A DNA stretch of 40,054 bases from a bacterium (GTDB lineage Bacteria > Pseudomonadota > Alphaproteobacteria > Rhizobiales > JAKIUO01): the NCBI GenBank assembly GCA_024228495.1, contig JAAETJ010000505.1:1-40054 (forward strand). Direction: 5' to 3'. Numbering within the stretch: the first letter of the stretch is position 1; every line of letters begins with the position of its first letter. The translations under genes and the position numbers were made by a program. Positions 1-7,912 of this stretch are shown here, piece by piece. The notes under the pieces were generated by a model. That model was not told the origin of the DNA and made no database searches. It saw nothing but the letters and a program-made list of their open reading frames with translations.

Positions 1-414
1 GGTGTCGATGCGAAAAGCGGGCTGGTGCATGTTGTCGGCAACACAACCGGCAGCGTGCATGACGCCAAAGTGATGGACGAACTGATCCGTGAGGACGATG
101 AAGTGGTTTTTGGCGACAACGGATATGTCAACGAAAAAAAGAAAAAAGCGGCGCGTAAAGCCGGGGTTCGCTGGGCCATAACCGAAAAGAAAAAACCGAA
201 AAAACAGCTGTCCTCATCACAGAAAAAACGCAACGAAAAACATGGCTCGGTGCGGGCCAAAGTCGAGCATGTTTTTCGCGTTGTCAAATGTCAGTTCGGC
301 TATCGCAAGACCCGCTATCGCGGCATCAAAAAAAATAGCTGTCAGATCTTTTCGCTGATGGCGCTGGCCAATCTGTACATGGCTCGAAGACAATTGTTGG
401 AGGAGTCTGTCTGA
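1..414 (+). pseudogene. IS5-family transposase, C-terminal part (5' end cut by window edge)
   Basis: The frame is open from base 1, beginning G-V-D-A-K-S-G-L-V-H, and ends at a TGA at 412-414. It carries the second half of a DDE transposase of the IS5 family: the GVDAKSG..H strand, the G-D-N-G-Y segment with a catalytic Asp, a Lys/Arg-rich stretch, and a VEHVFRVVKCQFGYRKTRYRG block containing the catalytic Glu. The N-terminal half lies outside the window, so it cannot be told whether the copy is intact. An ATG/GTG inside it (25) is not a real start. The IS right end follows about 100 bases downstream. Confidence 0.85.
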
Positions 415-531
415 GTGCGGGAAAATAGACAGGAAAGCCTGCGCTTTTGGGCTTGTGATCAGCGTAAGAGCAAAAAATAGCCCGTATTCACAATGAAGAG
501 GCGAAATGGGAGCTTGTTCAGAGGTTCCTAA
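415..531 (+). mobile_element. Right end of the IS5-family element
   Basis: Past the transposase stop the sequence runs to AGCTTGTTCAGAGGTTCC (511-528). Its reverse complement (GGAACCTCTGAACAA...) has the form of terminal inverted repeats known from several IS5-group elements. It is followed by CTAA/TAA, which fits the YTAR or TNA target preference of the family. The left end is outside the window, so the repeat pair and the target duplication cannot be confirmed. Confidence 0.55.
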
Positions 532-742
532 ACCCATCACATCCACAGGCGGCGGTTTGCCAGCGCGGTTGTCCCTCACTTCCAATGATACAGCCGGACA
601 CAATAAACGTTTTTACGGGCAGCAAAAACAAGTGTCATATCAACCCAATATTCGCGCCAAATCGCCACCTGTGGCCAGGAGCCCGGAACGCCGGGATCGT
701 TATCCCTGGCTGGCGATCTATCCGCTAGCACAGCGGTTGTAG
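532..742. other. Gene-free spacer between IS5 end and transfer-gene fragment
   Basis: This stretch has short open frames on both strands but none has a recognisable protein, a good ribosome site or homology that I can recall. A TAG at 740-742 sets the upstream limit of the reading frame of the following transfer-ATPase fragment. It is probably debris between two mobile-element remnants. Confidence 0.35.
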
Positions 743-1276
743 ATAAATAGTACCATCCCCAGGCACCGCACACGCAATACGATCTATTTCAACCCGTCCG
801 ATCTTGCCCGCCCTGTTGGTTTTAATCCTCTGTCAGGTATACCAGTCGAGCAGCGAGCCGTTGCAGCTGACGGAATTCTAGCCGCATTCAAGCACCAGTG
901 GTCGGATAGTTGGGGTCCAAAGCTCGAACATATCCTATTCAATTCTGTGCGACTATTGCTCGGTATGCCCCACGCTTCCCTATTGGCCATCCCCAAACTT
1001 TTGACCAATAATACCTATCGACAAAAAGTGCTGAGCCATGCCACCGATCAGGTCAATATTTCCTTTTGGAAAAATGAGTTCAGTACCTGGAATGAGCGCT
1101 ATCGAACCGAGGCCATCGCGCCAGTGCTGAACAAGGTCAATCGTTTTCTAGCCAGTCCAGCCATCCGCAATTGTTTAGGCCAGAGCAAAAACAACATCGA
1201 TCTGCGCCGGGTGATGGACGATGGCCAGTTGTTTATCGCCAATCTATCAAAAGGCCTACTTGGTGAGGTTGATTGA
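743..1276 (+). pseudogene. Fragment of a conjugative-transfer (VirD4/HerA-like) ATPase
   Basis: The frame open from 743 encodes a stretch typical of the large type IV secretion / conjugative DNA transfer ATPases with a HerA-like fold: IYFNPSDLARPVGFNPLSG, then a Q-W-S-D-S-W-G-P-K-L-E-H-I-L segment, a TEAIAPVLNKV segment and MDDGQLFIANLSKGLLGE. There is no start codon or Walker A motif upstream, and the frame ends at a TGA directly after LLGE-V-D, where family members continue with a second ATPase half. It is therefore a central fragment truncated on both sides. It sits between an IS5 end and hipBA, which suggests that an integrated conjugative region was lost here. Confidence 0.6.
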
Positions 1277-1364
1277 GCTGTGATAGCATCATTCTTCCTT
1301 GGATTTTCAGAGCTAGGCTCCGTAATTTCAAAGAAGCAGGATGGCCTTTCTATCGTGATTAGGC

Positions 1365-2624
1365 TCATTCCATAGAAAATGGATTCAGAAATTGGCGACC
1401 CCAGAGCATATTTCGATCCACTTCATTGAGCTGGGCTTCATCACAAACCCTATCCCAGTTTTCTTCGATGGCCACTTGCTGTTCCTCAAAAATCTCAACG
1501 GCCTGTTCTTTTGACAGAAGAAAGTTATGCGCCGCCTCAAGACAAGTCTTGAGCTGGCTTAAATTATTACTGCTGGATATCAGCATGGCTTGAGAGGCCT
1601 CATTCCCTGTACGGCCTTGTGGACATATGTCGTAAGCTGGCGTTAGCGTCAGGCTATTACCATTCCAAAATGCTGCATGATTACGAGCGTGATCATCGGT
1701 ATTGCCACTCAAAATATTAAAGACCAGTCGGGAGAACAGCTCTTTCAAAGTATCTTTCGGATCAGTAAATCGGTGACGGATAATTTCAGCAAAAACCTCA
1801 TAGCTGGCATATCTTGCCATCAGCTCATCCAGCCCGAATAGTGTCAGGGCTGAAACCATTGCTTTACGTTCCCAACCATCCTTCACCTTAGATCGATCAA
1901 AGCGTTCGATCAGCAACACATCCTTGTGAGCGGCTTTAACAAGCTTTACTGGCGCTATATTCAGCCCCGCATATTTCGCCAGTCTCATTGCTATAAATTC
2001 GCCCTTCACCACGCTGTATAAATCTGTACTGGAAGAGAATTTAGCAACGTATTTTTTCCCCTGATCTTCAATCAAGGCCTTTGGTCGCGCACCACCGATA
2101 GAACTGCCATGAAACAGCGCCTGATCTAATTCCTGCGTGAGTGAAACACCACTTTCAACCCGCCTGGCGGATTGCAGCAATTCCGCCAGTGGCACATTGG
2201 CAGCGAGGCGTGGTACATATTCGGTTGGAGAGCGTTGGAAGTCCAATGCACCAATGCGGTCAGAGCCAGATTCCAGAAGATAGGTCAGCTCGCCAAGATC
2301 GGCTGTATCGCTCGCAGCCCCTTTATTTCCAAACTTGCGATTAATGATAACGCGGCGACCCCAGGCATCGGGAGCAGCATCCCTGATACAGCCAGGAATA
2401 CTCAACCCATCGAGTAGGGGCAGCACGCCTGCTTTAAGTGGTAGTTCCGGTTCGTAGATTGAAATGGCGGGCTTGGTATTACTAATCCGTTCAAAATAGC
2501 TCTTGCCGTAGTTGAACTGTATTTTTCCATTGTCCCTCTCAAGCTTTCCAGCGACAACAGGCTTCGTTTCACCGGGCAACCAGATCCACACAAAGGCCTC
2601 CCGATTGGATGTGTTAGAAGTCAT
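1365..2624 (-). CDS. hipA: HipA-family Ser/Thr kinase toxin
   Basis: This is the toxin of a HipBA type II module; in E. coli HipA phosphorylates glutamyl-tRNA synthetase and arrests growth. The 419-residue frame has the N-terminal HipA couple domain and the kinase core. Visible motifs are GSSIGGARPKAL (about residue 173, the loop holding the autophosphorylated Ser in E. coli), the catalytic loop GNTDDHARNH with Asp near 311, and the metal-binding TPAYDICP with Asp near 332. All catalytic positions look intact. Start: two ATGs lie in tandem (2627 and 2624); the second is better spaced from AAAGGTGG. It overlaps the hipB stop by 11 bases, so translation is probably coupled. The exact kinase target cannot be read from sequence. 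Confidence 0.92.
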   Translation of the reverse strand: MTSNTSNREAFVWIWLPGETKPVVAGKLERDNGKIQFNYGKSYFERISNTKPAISIYEPELPLKAGVLPLLDGLSIPGCIRDAAPDAWGRRVIINRKFGNKGAASDTADLGELTYLLESGSDRIGALDFQRSPTEYVPRLAANVPLAELLQSARRVESGVSLTQELDQALFHGSSIGGARPKALIEDQGKKYVAKFSSSTDLYSVVKGEFIAMRLAKYAGLNIAPVKLVKAAHKDVLLIERFDRSKVKDGWERKAMVSALTLFGLDELMARYASYEVFAEIIRHRFTDPKDTLKELFSRLVFNILSGNTDDHARNHAAFWNGNSLTLTPAYDICPQGRTGNEASQAMLISSSNNLSQLKTCLEAAHNFLLSKEQAVEIFEEQQVAIEENWDRVCDEAQLNEVDRNMLWGRQFLNPFSME

Positions 2625-2952
2625 CATCAACCACCTTTGTCCCCTTGCGCACGGATTTGGGCAGCAATGCCAGCTTTTCATCTACATGATGAAGCTGCCG
2701 CGTCAACGTCGTTTCGTCGGCATCAAACAGCTTCACACCAACAATTGTGGCAACCTCAAAAGCCGCACCAATTTCGCATTTCAGATCGCCTTTTTCGATG
2801 CGTTGCAGCAGCCCTCTCGATATGCCTGCACGCTCTGCTAATTCCTGTGCCGTGAGCTTACGCTCTTTACGCGCAGCACGTATAAGCCCGCCAAGCAGGG
2901 CAACCGCATCGCGGCTATATCTGGAATAGGTACGTGGTATTGATCGGGGCAT
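2614..2952 (-). CDS. hipB: HipB-like XRE-family antitoxin and repressor
   Basis: A 112-residue protein with an XRE/Cro helix-turn-helix at about residues 20-75 (LIRAARKERKLTAQELAERA, then GISRGLLQRIEKGDLKCEIG). It lies directly upstream of hipA and overlaps it by 11 bases, the standard hipBA order. It should bind HipA and repress the operon. The C-terminal tail is longer than in E. coli HipB and rich in Lys and Asp. Four TGATCT-N6-AGATCA-like palindromes upstream are its likely operators. Confidence 0.9.
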   Translation of the reverse strand: MPRSIPRTYSRYSRDAVALLGGLIRAARKERKLTAQELAERAGISRGLLQRIEKGDLKCEIGAAFEVATIVGVKLFDADETTLTRQLHHVDEKLALLPKSVRKGTKVVDDDF

Positions 2953-2963
2953 AATCTCGTTTT

Positions 2964-2981
2964 TGCTCTATATATAGATCA
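2964..2981. promoter_or_regulatory. Operator-like palindrome 1 for HipB
   Basis: TGCTCT-N6-AGATCA, with one mismatch to the consensus TGATCT-N6-AGATCA. It starts 12 bases upstream of the hipB start codon and contains a perfect TCTATATATAGA core. A position this close to the start suits autorepression. Confidence 0.6.
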
Positions 2982-2994
2982 CAAGAGGGTTCTT

Positions 2995-3012
2995 TGATCT
3001 TTCTGTAGATTA
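2995..3012. promoter_or_regulatory. Operator-like palindrome 2 for HipB
   Basis: TGATCT-N6-AGATTA, one mismatch to the consensus. It begins exactly 31 bases from operator 1. On the minus strand a TATAAT hexamer (3009-3014) overlaps its edge and could be the hipBA -10 element; no convincing -35 was found. Confidence 0.6.
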
Positions 3013-3048
3013 TATTATCACATAAACAACAGTAGAGCAATGTCATAT

Positions 3049-3066
3049 TGATCTATATGAAGATCA
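3049..3066. promoter_or_regulatory. Operator-like palindrome 3 for HipB
   Basis: A perfect inverted repeat, TGATCT-N6-AGATCA, and the best match among the four sites. It is 54 bases from operator 2 and 31 bases from operator 4. Confidence 0.65.
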
Positions 3067-3079
3067 CAAAGACATCAAA

Positions 3080-3097
3080 TGACTTATATATAGATCA
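3080..3097. promoter_or_regulatory. Operator-like palindrome 4 for HipB
   Basis: TGACTT-N6-AGATCA: the right half is perfect and the left half degenerate (4 of 6). It is spaced 31 bases from operator 3, repeating the spacing of operators 1 and 2, which supports a real array rather than chance AT-rich palindromes. Confidence 0.5.
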
Positions 3098-3126
3098 ATA
3101 TGTATTGCGATACCAGTTTGCTCTTT

Positions 3127-3186
3127 CGCGACAAAATAGTGTCGCGATCCTTGTTTGCGCGACATAATTTCTGAAAAAATGTCGTG
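3127..3186. repeat. Two adjacent hairpins built from CGCGACA arms
   Basis: The first hairpin is perfect: CGCGACA (3127-3133), six-base loop, TGTCGCG (3140-3146). The second has CGCGACA (3158-3164), a 15-base loop and TGTCGTG (3180-3186). Four copies of one 7-base motif in 60 bases suggest a recombinase or transposase binding region, or a mobile-element end. No matching partner end was seen elsewhere in the window. Confidence 0.5.
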
Positions 3187-3200
3187 AGAAAAGGTAGAAT

Positions 3201-3303
3201 TGTTGACTTTAGGCCTCTAACTGTCAATGAGCATTTAAAACTGACCCGGGTTTGGCGTTTAAAATTGACCCACCATTTGGGTGTTGGAGATATGGAGCTG
3301 TAG
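3201..3303 (+). mobile_element. IS21-like left terminus with a dead istA start
   Basis: The stretch begins TGTTGACTTTAGGCC and carries two copies of TTTAAAAYTGACCC (3234-3247 and 3258-3271), 24 bases apart, like the multiple terminal transposase-binding sites of IS21 elements. A ribosome-site-like GGAG precedes ATG at 3292, which reads M-E-L and then TAG. Nothing downstream resembles IstA or IstB. I infer a solo end left after deletion. The family assignment rests on the general shape of the terminus. Confidence 0.4.
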
Positions 3304-3552
3304 GGCTGTGGTCAAGGCGGGCTACTGGTATCAGGGCTGGAAACAGCAACGAACCTATGTCGTGCACACGAGATATTTGGCGCTTGCGCCAACGAGTTCT
3401 CGGTGCGGCGAAAAGAGTATTGCGTTAAAATCCACAGGTATCCCTGCAGTGCTCTTGGAGAGCTGCTTACAGCTCCAACCACTAACATCTCTTGAGTTGC
3501 CTACCTGTATTGGGTCAACGGATGAATGGAAATCACCTTAGTAGCCGCCAAG
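3304..3552. other. Gene-free stretch between IS21-like end and tolC
   Basis: One plus-strand frame of 86 codons spans 3281-3541, but it begins inside the IS-like end, has no recognisable domain and an atypical composition. I see no terminator with a T-run for the neighbouring tolC, which ends at 3553. This is probably transposon debris. Confidence 0.35.
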
Positions 3553-4872
3553 TCAATAAGCACCATTGCTGCCATGCAAGCGGCCCATGGCGCTTAACAG
3601 GCGGAAATAGGCGTTGATATAGTCTCCGCGCACCTGCTGTAACGCGACCTTTGCTTCCAGCAATTCCTGTTCCGCATCAAGCACATCGAGCACAGTTCTT
3701 TGACCAACTTTTTCTTCATTAGTGATACCAAGCAAAGCTTTTTGCGCCGCTGCGATCTGTGCGTGCGCGGAATTGATGCGCGCTTTGGAAGCGGCCATGC
3801 CCCCCCAGTTGGAGACAATTTGCGAGTGCGTGCTTGCTTGTGCTGCTGATACTTCGAGGGTTTTTTGCCGATAGGTCGCCCGCGCGCGGCGGATTCTGGC
3901 CATCACCGCGCCACCTTGATAAAGTGGCATGGTACCGCTCAGCTTGATGTTAGCGGTGCGTTGCTGCTCGACGCTTTTGCTCACATCCCAATGACTATCA
4001 AAACCAGCTTCCAGCGACAGCTGGGGCAAGCGCTCTCCTCGCACCTGATCAATAGCAAACTGGGCAGCATCCTTGGCATAGAAAGCTGCGAGGATCCCCG
4101 GGTTCTCATTTTTTCCAATATTGATCGCCGCCATCAGATTACCGGCCGTTCGCTTTCCGCGCACCGCAGGATAAAATAGCTTCGTCGCGCCCCTCCCCGT
4201 CAGCCGCATATATTCGGCGCGGGCGGTCCGCAAATTTGCATCCGCCAGCGTTAATTCCGATTGGGCAGCACTTTTGCGCGATAAGGCCAGTGCCACATCT
4301 GTGCTGGTCACAACGCCTGCGTCATGACGACCTCTGGTGGCGCGTAATTGCTTATCCAACAGGCGCAGATCATTTTTGCGCAAGTCCTTGATAGCCGTAT
4401 CGCGCACGACCGTTACATAGGTTGTGGCGACGTCCAAAAGTACATTTTGCTCGACATTGCGTAAGGCTTCGCGCGCCGCCAAACTATTGGCCTCGGCTTC
4501 ACTAACCGCCGCGACCGTACGCCCACCGCGATAAAGAGGCTGGCTGAACGTTACCGAATAGCCGCGCGATGTGAAGGTGTCGTCAGTATCGCTACTGGCA
4601 GTATAGTCGGTGCTGCTGTTTTGGCGGGTGACGTCACCGTTCAGGGAAATAGTGGGGCGATAACCTGCCCCGGCGATATCGAGGCCCTCATCTACGGCGC
4701 GCAATTTCTCGCGCTCGGCATTGATAGTTGGATTGGTTGCCAGCGTACGCTGCAACGCCTGAGACAGAGATTCAGCATTAGCTGCGAGGGCAGAAGCGAC
4801 CAATAGGCCCGCCACCATAAATCCCGACAAGAGACAGGACATAACCCTCCATCGTTTCGCAAGTCCCACCAT
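3553..4872 (-). CDS. tolC: TolC-family outer-membrane efflux/secretion channel
   Basis: TolC proteins trimerise into an outer-membrane barrel with a periplasmic alpha-tunnel, serving type I secretion and drug efflux. The 439-residue product has a signal peptide (hydrophobic SCLLSGFMVAGLLVASALA, cut near ANA-ES) and two tandem OEP repeats. Typical segments are LSQALQRTLATNP at the mature N-terminus, FSQPLYRGGRT and its repeat MPLYQGGAV, and ERVGQRTVLDVLDAEQEL-like residues near the C-terminus. Start: ATG at 4872 puts the signal peptide in the right place; the longer frame would begin at a TTG at 4902. No inner-membrane transporter or adaptor is adjacent, so the partner pump must be encoded elsewhere. 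Confidence 0.9.
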   Translation of the reverse strand: MVGLAKRWRVMSCLLSGFMVAGLLVASALAANAESLSQALQRTLATNPTINAEREKLRAVDEGLDIAGAGYRPTISLNGDVTRQNSSTDYTASSDTDDTFTSRGYSVTFSQPLYRGGRTVAAVSEAEANSLAAREALRNVEQNVLLDVATTYVTVVRDTAIKDLRKNDLRLLDKQLRATRGRHDAGVVTSTDVALALSRKSAAQSELTLADANLRTARAEYMRLTGRGATKLFYPAVRGKRTAGNLMAAINIGKNENPGILAAFYAKDAAQFAIDQVRGERLPQLSLEAGFDSHWDVSKSVEQQRTANIKLSGTMPLYQGGAVMARIRRARATYRQKTLEVSAAQASTHSQIVSNWGGMAASKARINSAHAQIAAAQKALLGITNEEKVGQRTVLDVLDAEQELLEAKVALQQVRGDYINAYFRLLSAMGRLHGSNGAY

Positions 4873-5038
4873 TTTACTCAGATACTCTCTACACTCACAC
4901 AATGTTTGATAGCCTAGACTATATTTTCCATCGCCCCAACGTCTACTAGCAAATGGGCGCAGGTCCTTCTATTCGATCATTTAAAAACTCTATGTGATAT
5001 ATATGATCTCTTGGAGAGAATCCTGATCACCCTCAAAG

Positions 5039-5959
5039 CTATTTCAACGTTTTTTTGACGCTAACCGCGAGATTATAGACTTTTGAACGTGGCAGATCGA
5101 ATTTGGCGCAGATAGCCGCAACGGCGTCACGCAGACTGTTTTCTTGCAATTCTATCGCCAGTTCTTTGGCCAGTTCCTCCTGACTTAAAATGAACGCATC
5201 TTTATCGGCAGCGCCCACCACAATGACGATTTCGCCCTTGATCACCTCTTGTTGCTCAAAATACGCGGCCAGCTCTGGCAACGTCCCCGTCAAAACCGTT
5301 TCATGCAGTTTGGTTAGCTCGCGGGCAATGGCGGCACGGCGATCCCCGAAACAAACGCTAAAATCTCGTAACGAGGCTTTTAGACGTTTTGGCGACTCGA
5401 AAAATATCAAGGTGGCTTCACTGCTCACAAACTCCAGCAGGCGGTTTTTGCGCGCAGCTTTTTTGGGTGGTAAAAATCCGGCAAACAAAAAGCTGTCAGT
5501 TGGCAGGCCCGCGCTGACCAGTGCGGTGATCGGGGCGCTGGCACCAGGAATAGCCACCACCAGCAAATCGCGCTGCTTGGCTTCCACCACTAGTTTGAAA
5601 CCAGGGTCAGACACCAACGGCGTCCCGGCATCCGAGATCAACGCCACACTTTTGCCCTCGATTATATGGGCCAGCAAAGGTTCAAGCTCGCGGTCGGCAT
5701 TATGCTCATGATAGGATTGCAGCTTACCACAAATGGCATAATGATTGAGCAGCTTGGCAGAATGGCGCTTGTCCTCGCAATAGATAAGGTCGGCATTACT
5801 CAAAATACCAAGGGCTCGCAAGCTAATATCGGCCAGATTACCGATAGGGGTCGCAACCAAATATAGCCCTGCGGGCAGATCGCTGGCTAGTTGGCGCGAT
5901 AACTGGGTTTCGACGGCGCGAAACAACATTTCATGCGGTTTTGATGGCGATTGCCCCAT
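5039..5959 (-). CDS. rsmI: 16S rRNA 2'-O-ribose C1402 methyltransferase RsmI
   Basis: RsmI methylates the 2'-hydroxyl of C1402 in the decoding centre using S-adenosylmethionine. The 306-residue protein has the tetrapyrrole-methylase fold. YLVATPIGNLADISLRAL is near residue 33, SDAGTPLVSDPG near 113, and PGASAPITALVSAGLPTDSF follows. The C-terminal helical part (KFDLPRSKVYNLAV) matches the family. The ATG at 5959 gives an N-terminal extension of about 30 residues, common in alphaproteobacteria. It is divergent from the lpoA-like gene, a usual arrangement in Hyphomicrobiales; the yraN gene that often follows rsmI is not present here, and tolC follows instead. Confidence 0.93.
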   Translation of the reverse strand: MGQSPSKPHEMLFRAVETQLSRQLASDLPAGLYLVATPIGNLADISLRALGILSNADLIYCEDKRHSAKLLNHYAICGKLQSYHEHNADRELEPLLAHIIEGKSVALISDAGTPLVSDPGFKLVVEAKQRDLLVVAIPGASAPITALVSAGLPTDSFLFAGFLPPKKAARKNRLLEFVSSEATLIFFESPKRLKASLRDFSVCFGDRRAAIARELTKLHETVLTGTLPELAAYFEQQEVIKGEIVIVVGAADKDAFILSQEELAKELAIELQENSLRDAVAAICAKFDLPRSKVYNLAVSVKKTLK

Positions 5960-6116
5960 TCATGCTGTTCCCAATTGGCCACTTGTTTTTGCGCCCTTAT
6001 TACTGTCATACTAACTGCGAATATTCCATCATAGATTATCGGCCCGCGCAATCAGTCTTGCTTGAGCCATGTTTGATCTCTAGTTTCGTGATGAAAATAG
6101 TGGGCAGGTACGGGGT

Positions 6117-7478
6117 ATGGCAATTAGCGTGATCAAAATAGCTGCTACATTGCGGACGCGAAACCGCGTTAGCGCGCACGACGTATTGACCTTTTTGTCG
6201 ATCTGTACCTTGTCGCTTGCGCTAAGCGCTTGTGGCAGCAGCAATCTCAACAAACCATTGGCCGGATCGGGCGAAATCACCCAAAATAGCGAGATTGAGA
6301 ATCCCGGTACCATCGAGCAGGCGCAAACCCGCATTGCCGACACATCCGCACAAAGGATCCGCCAGCAAAAAGGCATCAAGGTTGCCCTTTTGCTGCCACT
6401 TGGTAACAAGGGTAACACCGCAAAAATAGCCACAGCACTCAAACAGGCCGGCCAATTGGCCATGTTTGATTTTAATAATCCCGATATCATCCTCACCACC
6501 AAAGATACCAAAGGCACTCCTGCAGGGGCCAAAGCAGCGGCCAGCGAAGCCATAAAATCGGGAGTAGAACTGATTATCGGCCCGTTGTTTGCAAAAAATG
6601 TCAAGGCAGCCGCTCCCATCGCGCAAAAAGCCGGAGTGCCGATGATTGCCCTGTCCTCAGATCGCAAGGTCGCAGGCAATGGGGTCTATCTGTTGAGTTT
6701 TTTGGCTGGACAGGATGTGGATCGCATCGTCTCTTATGCGGTAAGCCACGGCAAATCACGCTTTGCCGCCTTGATCCCCGATACGCCTTATGGGCATTTG
6801 GTCGAAAGCGCCTTCCAAAGCGCCGTACAAAAACATGGTGCCCGGCTCGTCGCCATCAAGCGCTTCCCGGTGGATCCCAACGGTATGCTTGGACCGATCG
6901 AAGAAATTTCCAAGCTAGCCCGCACCAAGGACGAAGAAACCAAAGAACCCATTGAACCCCAGATTGATGCCCTGTTCATTCCCTCTGGCCCCGATATAAT
7001 TCCCACCCTATCGCCGATTCTACCCTATTTTGAGGTGGACACAACAGCCGTCAAACTGATTGGAACAGGCAGCTGGGACTATAGCGATATCGGCCGCGAA
7101 AAACCATTGCGCAAGGCCTGGTTCCCTGGCCCCGACCCAAAGGGTTGGCGCAAATTTACGCAGCGTTATGCCGCCACATTTGGCACCGCACCACCGCGGA
7201 TCGCTTCACTTGCCTATGATGCGGTAAGCCTTGCCGTATCTCTTTCAAAACAGCCGCATGGGTCGCGCTTTACAAACCGCCAGCTGACCCGCAATTCCGG
7301 ATTTGCCGGAGTTGATGGCCTATTCCGCCTACGATCAGATGGCACTTCGGAGCGAGGGCTCGCTGTGCTGGAAATCCAGAAATTTGGCCCTCGCGTCATT
7401 GACGGGGCGCCCAGCATCTTCTCGCGCACGGCCTCGTCCAGTAGCAATTTGCGGCGCAAAGGTTTTAATCCGTTTTAA
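6117..7478 (+). CDS. Penicillin-binding protein activator (LpoA/LppC-like lipoprotein)
   Basis: This family of outer-membrane lipoproteins has a periplasmic-binding-protein fold and is thought to stimulate peptidoglycan synthases. The 453-residue product has a lipoprotein signal with lipobox L-S-A-C (Cys near residue 39). A leucine-binding-like domain follows: KVALLLPLGNKGNTAKIATAL, LIIGPLFAKNV, and IALSSDRKVAGNGVYLLSF. It lacks the N-terminal TPR domain of E. coli LpoA, as alphaproteobacterial members do. The ATG at 6117 sits just after GGGG. The 3' end overlaps the convergent DCC-family pseudogene by 14 bases. Confidence 0.85.
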   Translation: MAISVIKIAATLRTRNRVSAHDVLTFLSICTLSLALSACGSSNLNKPLAGSGEITQNSEIENPGTIEQAQTRIADTSAQRIRQQKGIKVALLLPLGNKGNTAKIATALKQAGQLAMFDFNNPDIILTTKDTKGTPAGAKAAASEAIKSGVELIIGPLFAKNVKAAAPIAQKAGVPMIALSSDRKVAGNGVYLLSFLAGQDVDRIVSYAVSHGKSRFAALIPDTPYGHLVESAFQSAVQKHGARLVAIKRFPVDPNGMLGPIEEISKLARTKDEETKEPIEPQIDALFIPSGPDIIPTLSPILPYFEVDTTAVKLIGTGSWDYSDIGREKPLRKAWFPGPDPKGWRKFTQRYAATFGTAPPRIASLAYDAVSLAVSLSKQPHGSRFTNRQLTRNSGFAGVDGLFRLRSDGTSERGLAVLEIQKFGPRVIDGAPSIFSRTASSSSNLRRKGFNPF

Positions 7479-7907
7479 GATCAACACGAAACCGGGCCTG
7501 TAAGTCTGGTGTTAGGACCATGCAGCGATTTTTCTTGCCAAACAAACTATAGCGACTGCGAGCGACCAGATTATAAATCATTTTTCGCAATGGTCTGGGA
7601 ACAATTCTCAATCCTGATAATACGGGCCACAGGCCAGGGAGTTGCTTGCTGATTTCCAACGCGGCATCGGAGCACAAATAGCACTTGCCCTCCTTGACCG
7701 GCACAAAACTATCTTCACCAATACCTGCTAAATGTCGAGTCCCGAGAGATCATATGCCTTCAACAATGATGTAGCAAAGGGGCTCTGGACCGGGCTGAAC
7801 ATGAATGTTTAGTTCCTATCCCGGGCAATGATGAAATTCACACAACCATTGCAAAGATAGCACACACCATCGAAGATTATGATCTGTCGCTCGTCATGAC
7901 GGGACAA
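7465..7907 (-). pseudogene. DCC-family thiol-disulfide oxidoreductase (DUF393), broken
   Basis: Reading the minus strand gives a whole DUF393 protein in pieces. The N-terminal part has the hallmark IIIFDGVCYLCNGCV and continues IIARDRN, then an in-frame TAA (plus positions 7809-7811), then TFMFSPVQSPFATSLLKAYD. A frameshift near 7725-7735 moves to the last part, AGIGEDSFVPVKEGKCYLC, SDAALEISKQLPG and IVPRPLRKMIYNLVARSRY. The first codon is also uncertain: an ATG at 7897 is one frame off, and a TTG at 7907 is in frame. The CxxC redox site survives but the chain cannot be made intact. It lies just downstream of purC on the same strand. Confidence 0.82.
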
Positions 7908-7912
7908 GAGCT

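Noticed and set aside
576-773. 65-codon minus-strand frame left of the transfer ATPase fragment
   Set aside because: Trp-rich but with no family that I recognise, and it overlaps the start of the ATPase fragment; kept as debris.
3281-3541. 86-codon plus-strand frame upstream of tolC
   Set aside because: It starts inside an IS21-like terminus, has no recognisable domain and an atypical composition.
1-3550. Phage or plasmid origin for the whole left region
   Set aside because: No replication, capsid or integrase gene is visible; only IS ends and one transfer fragment support mobility.
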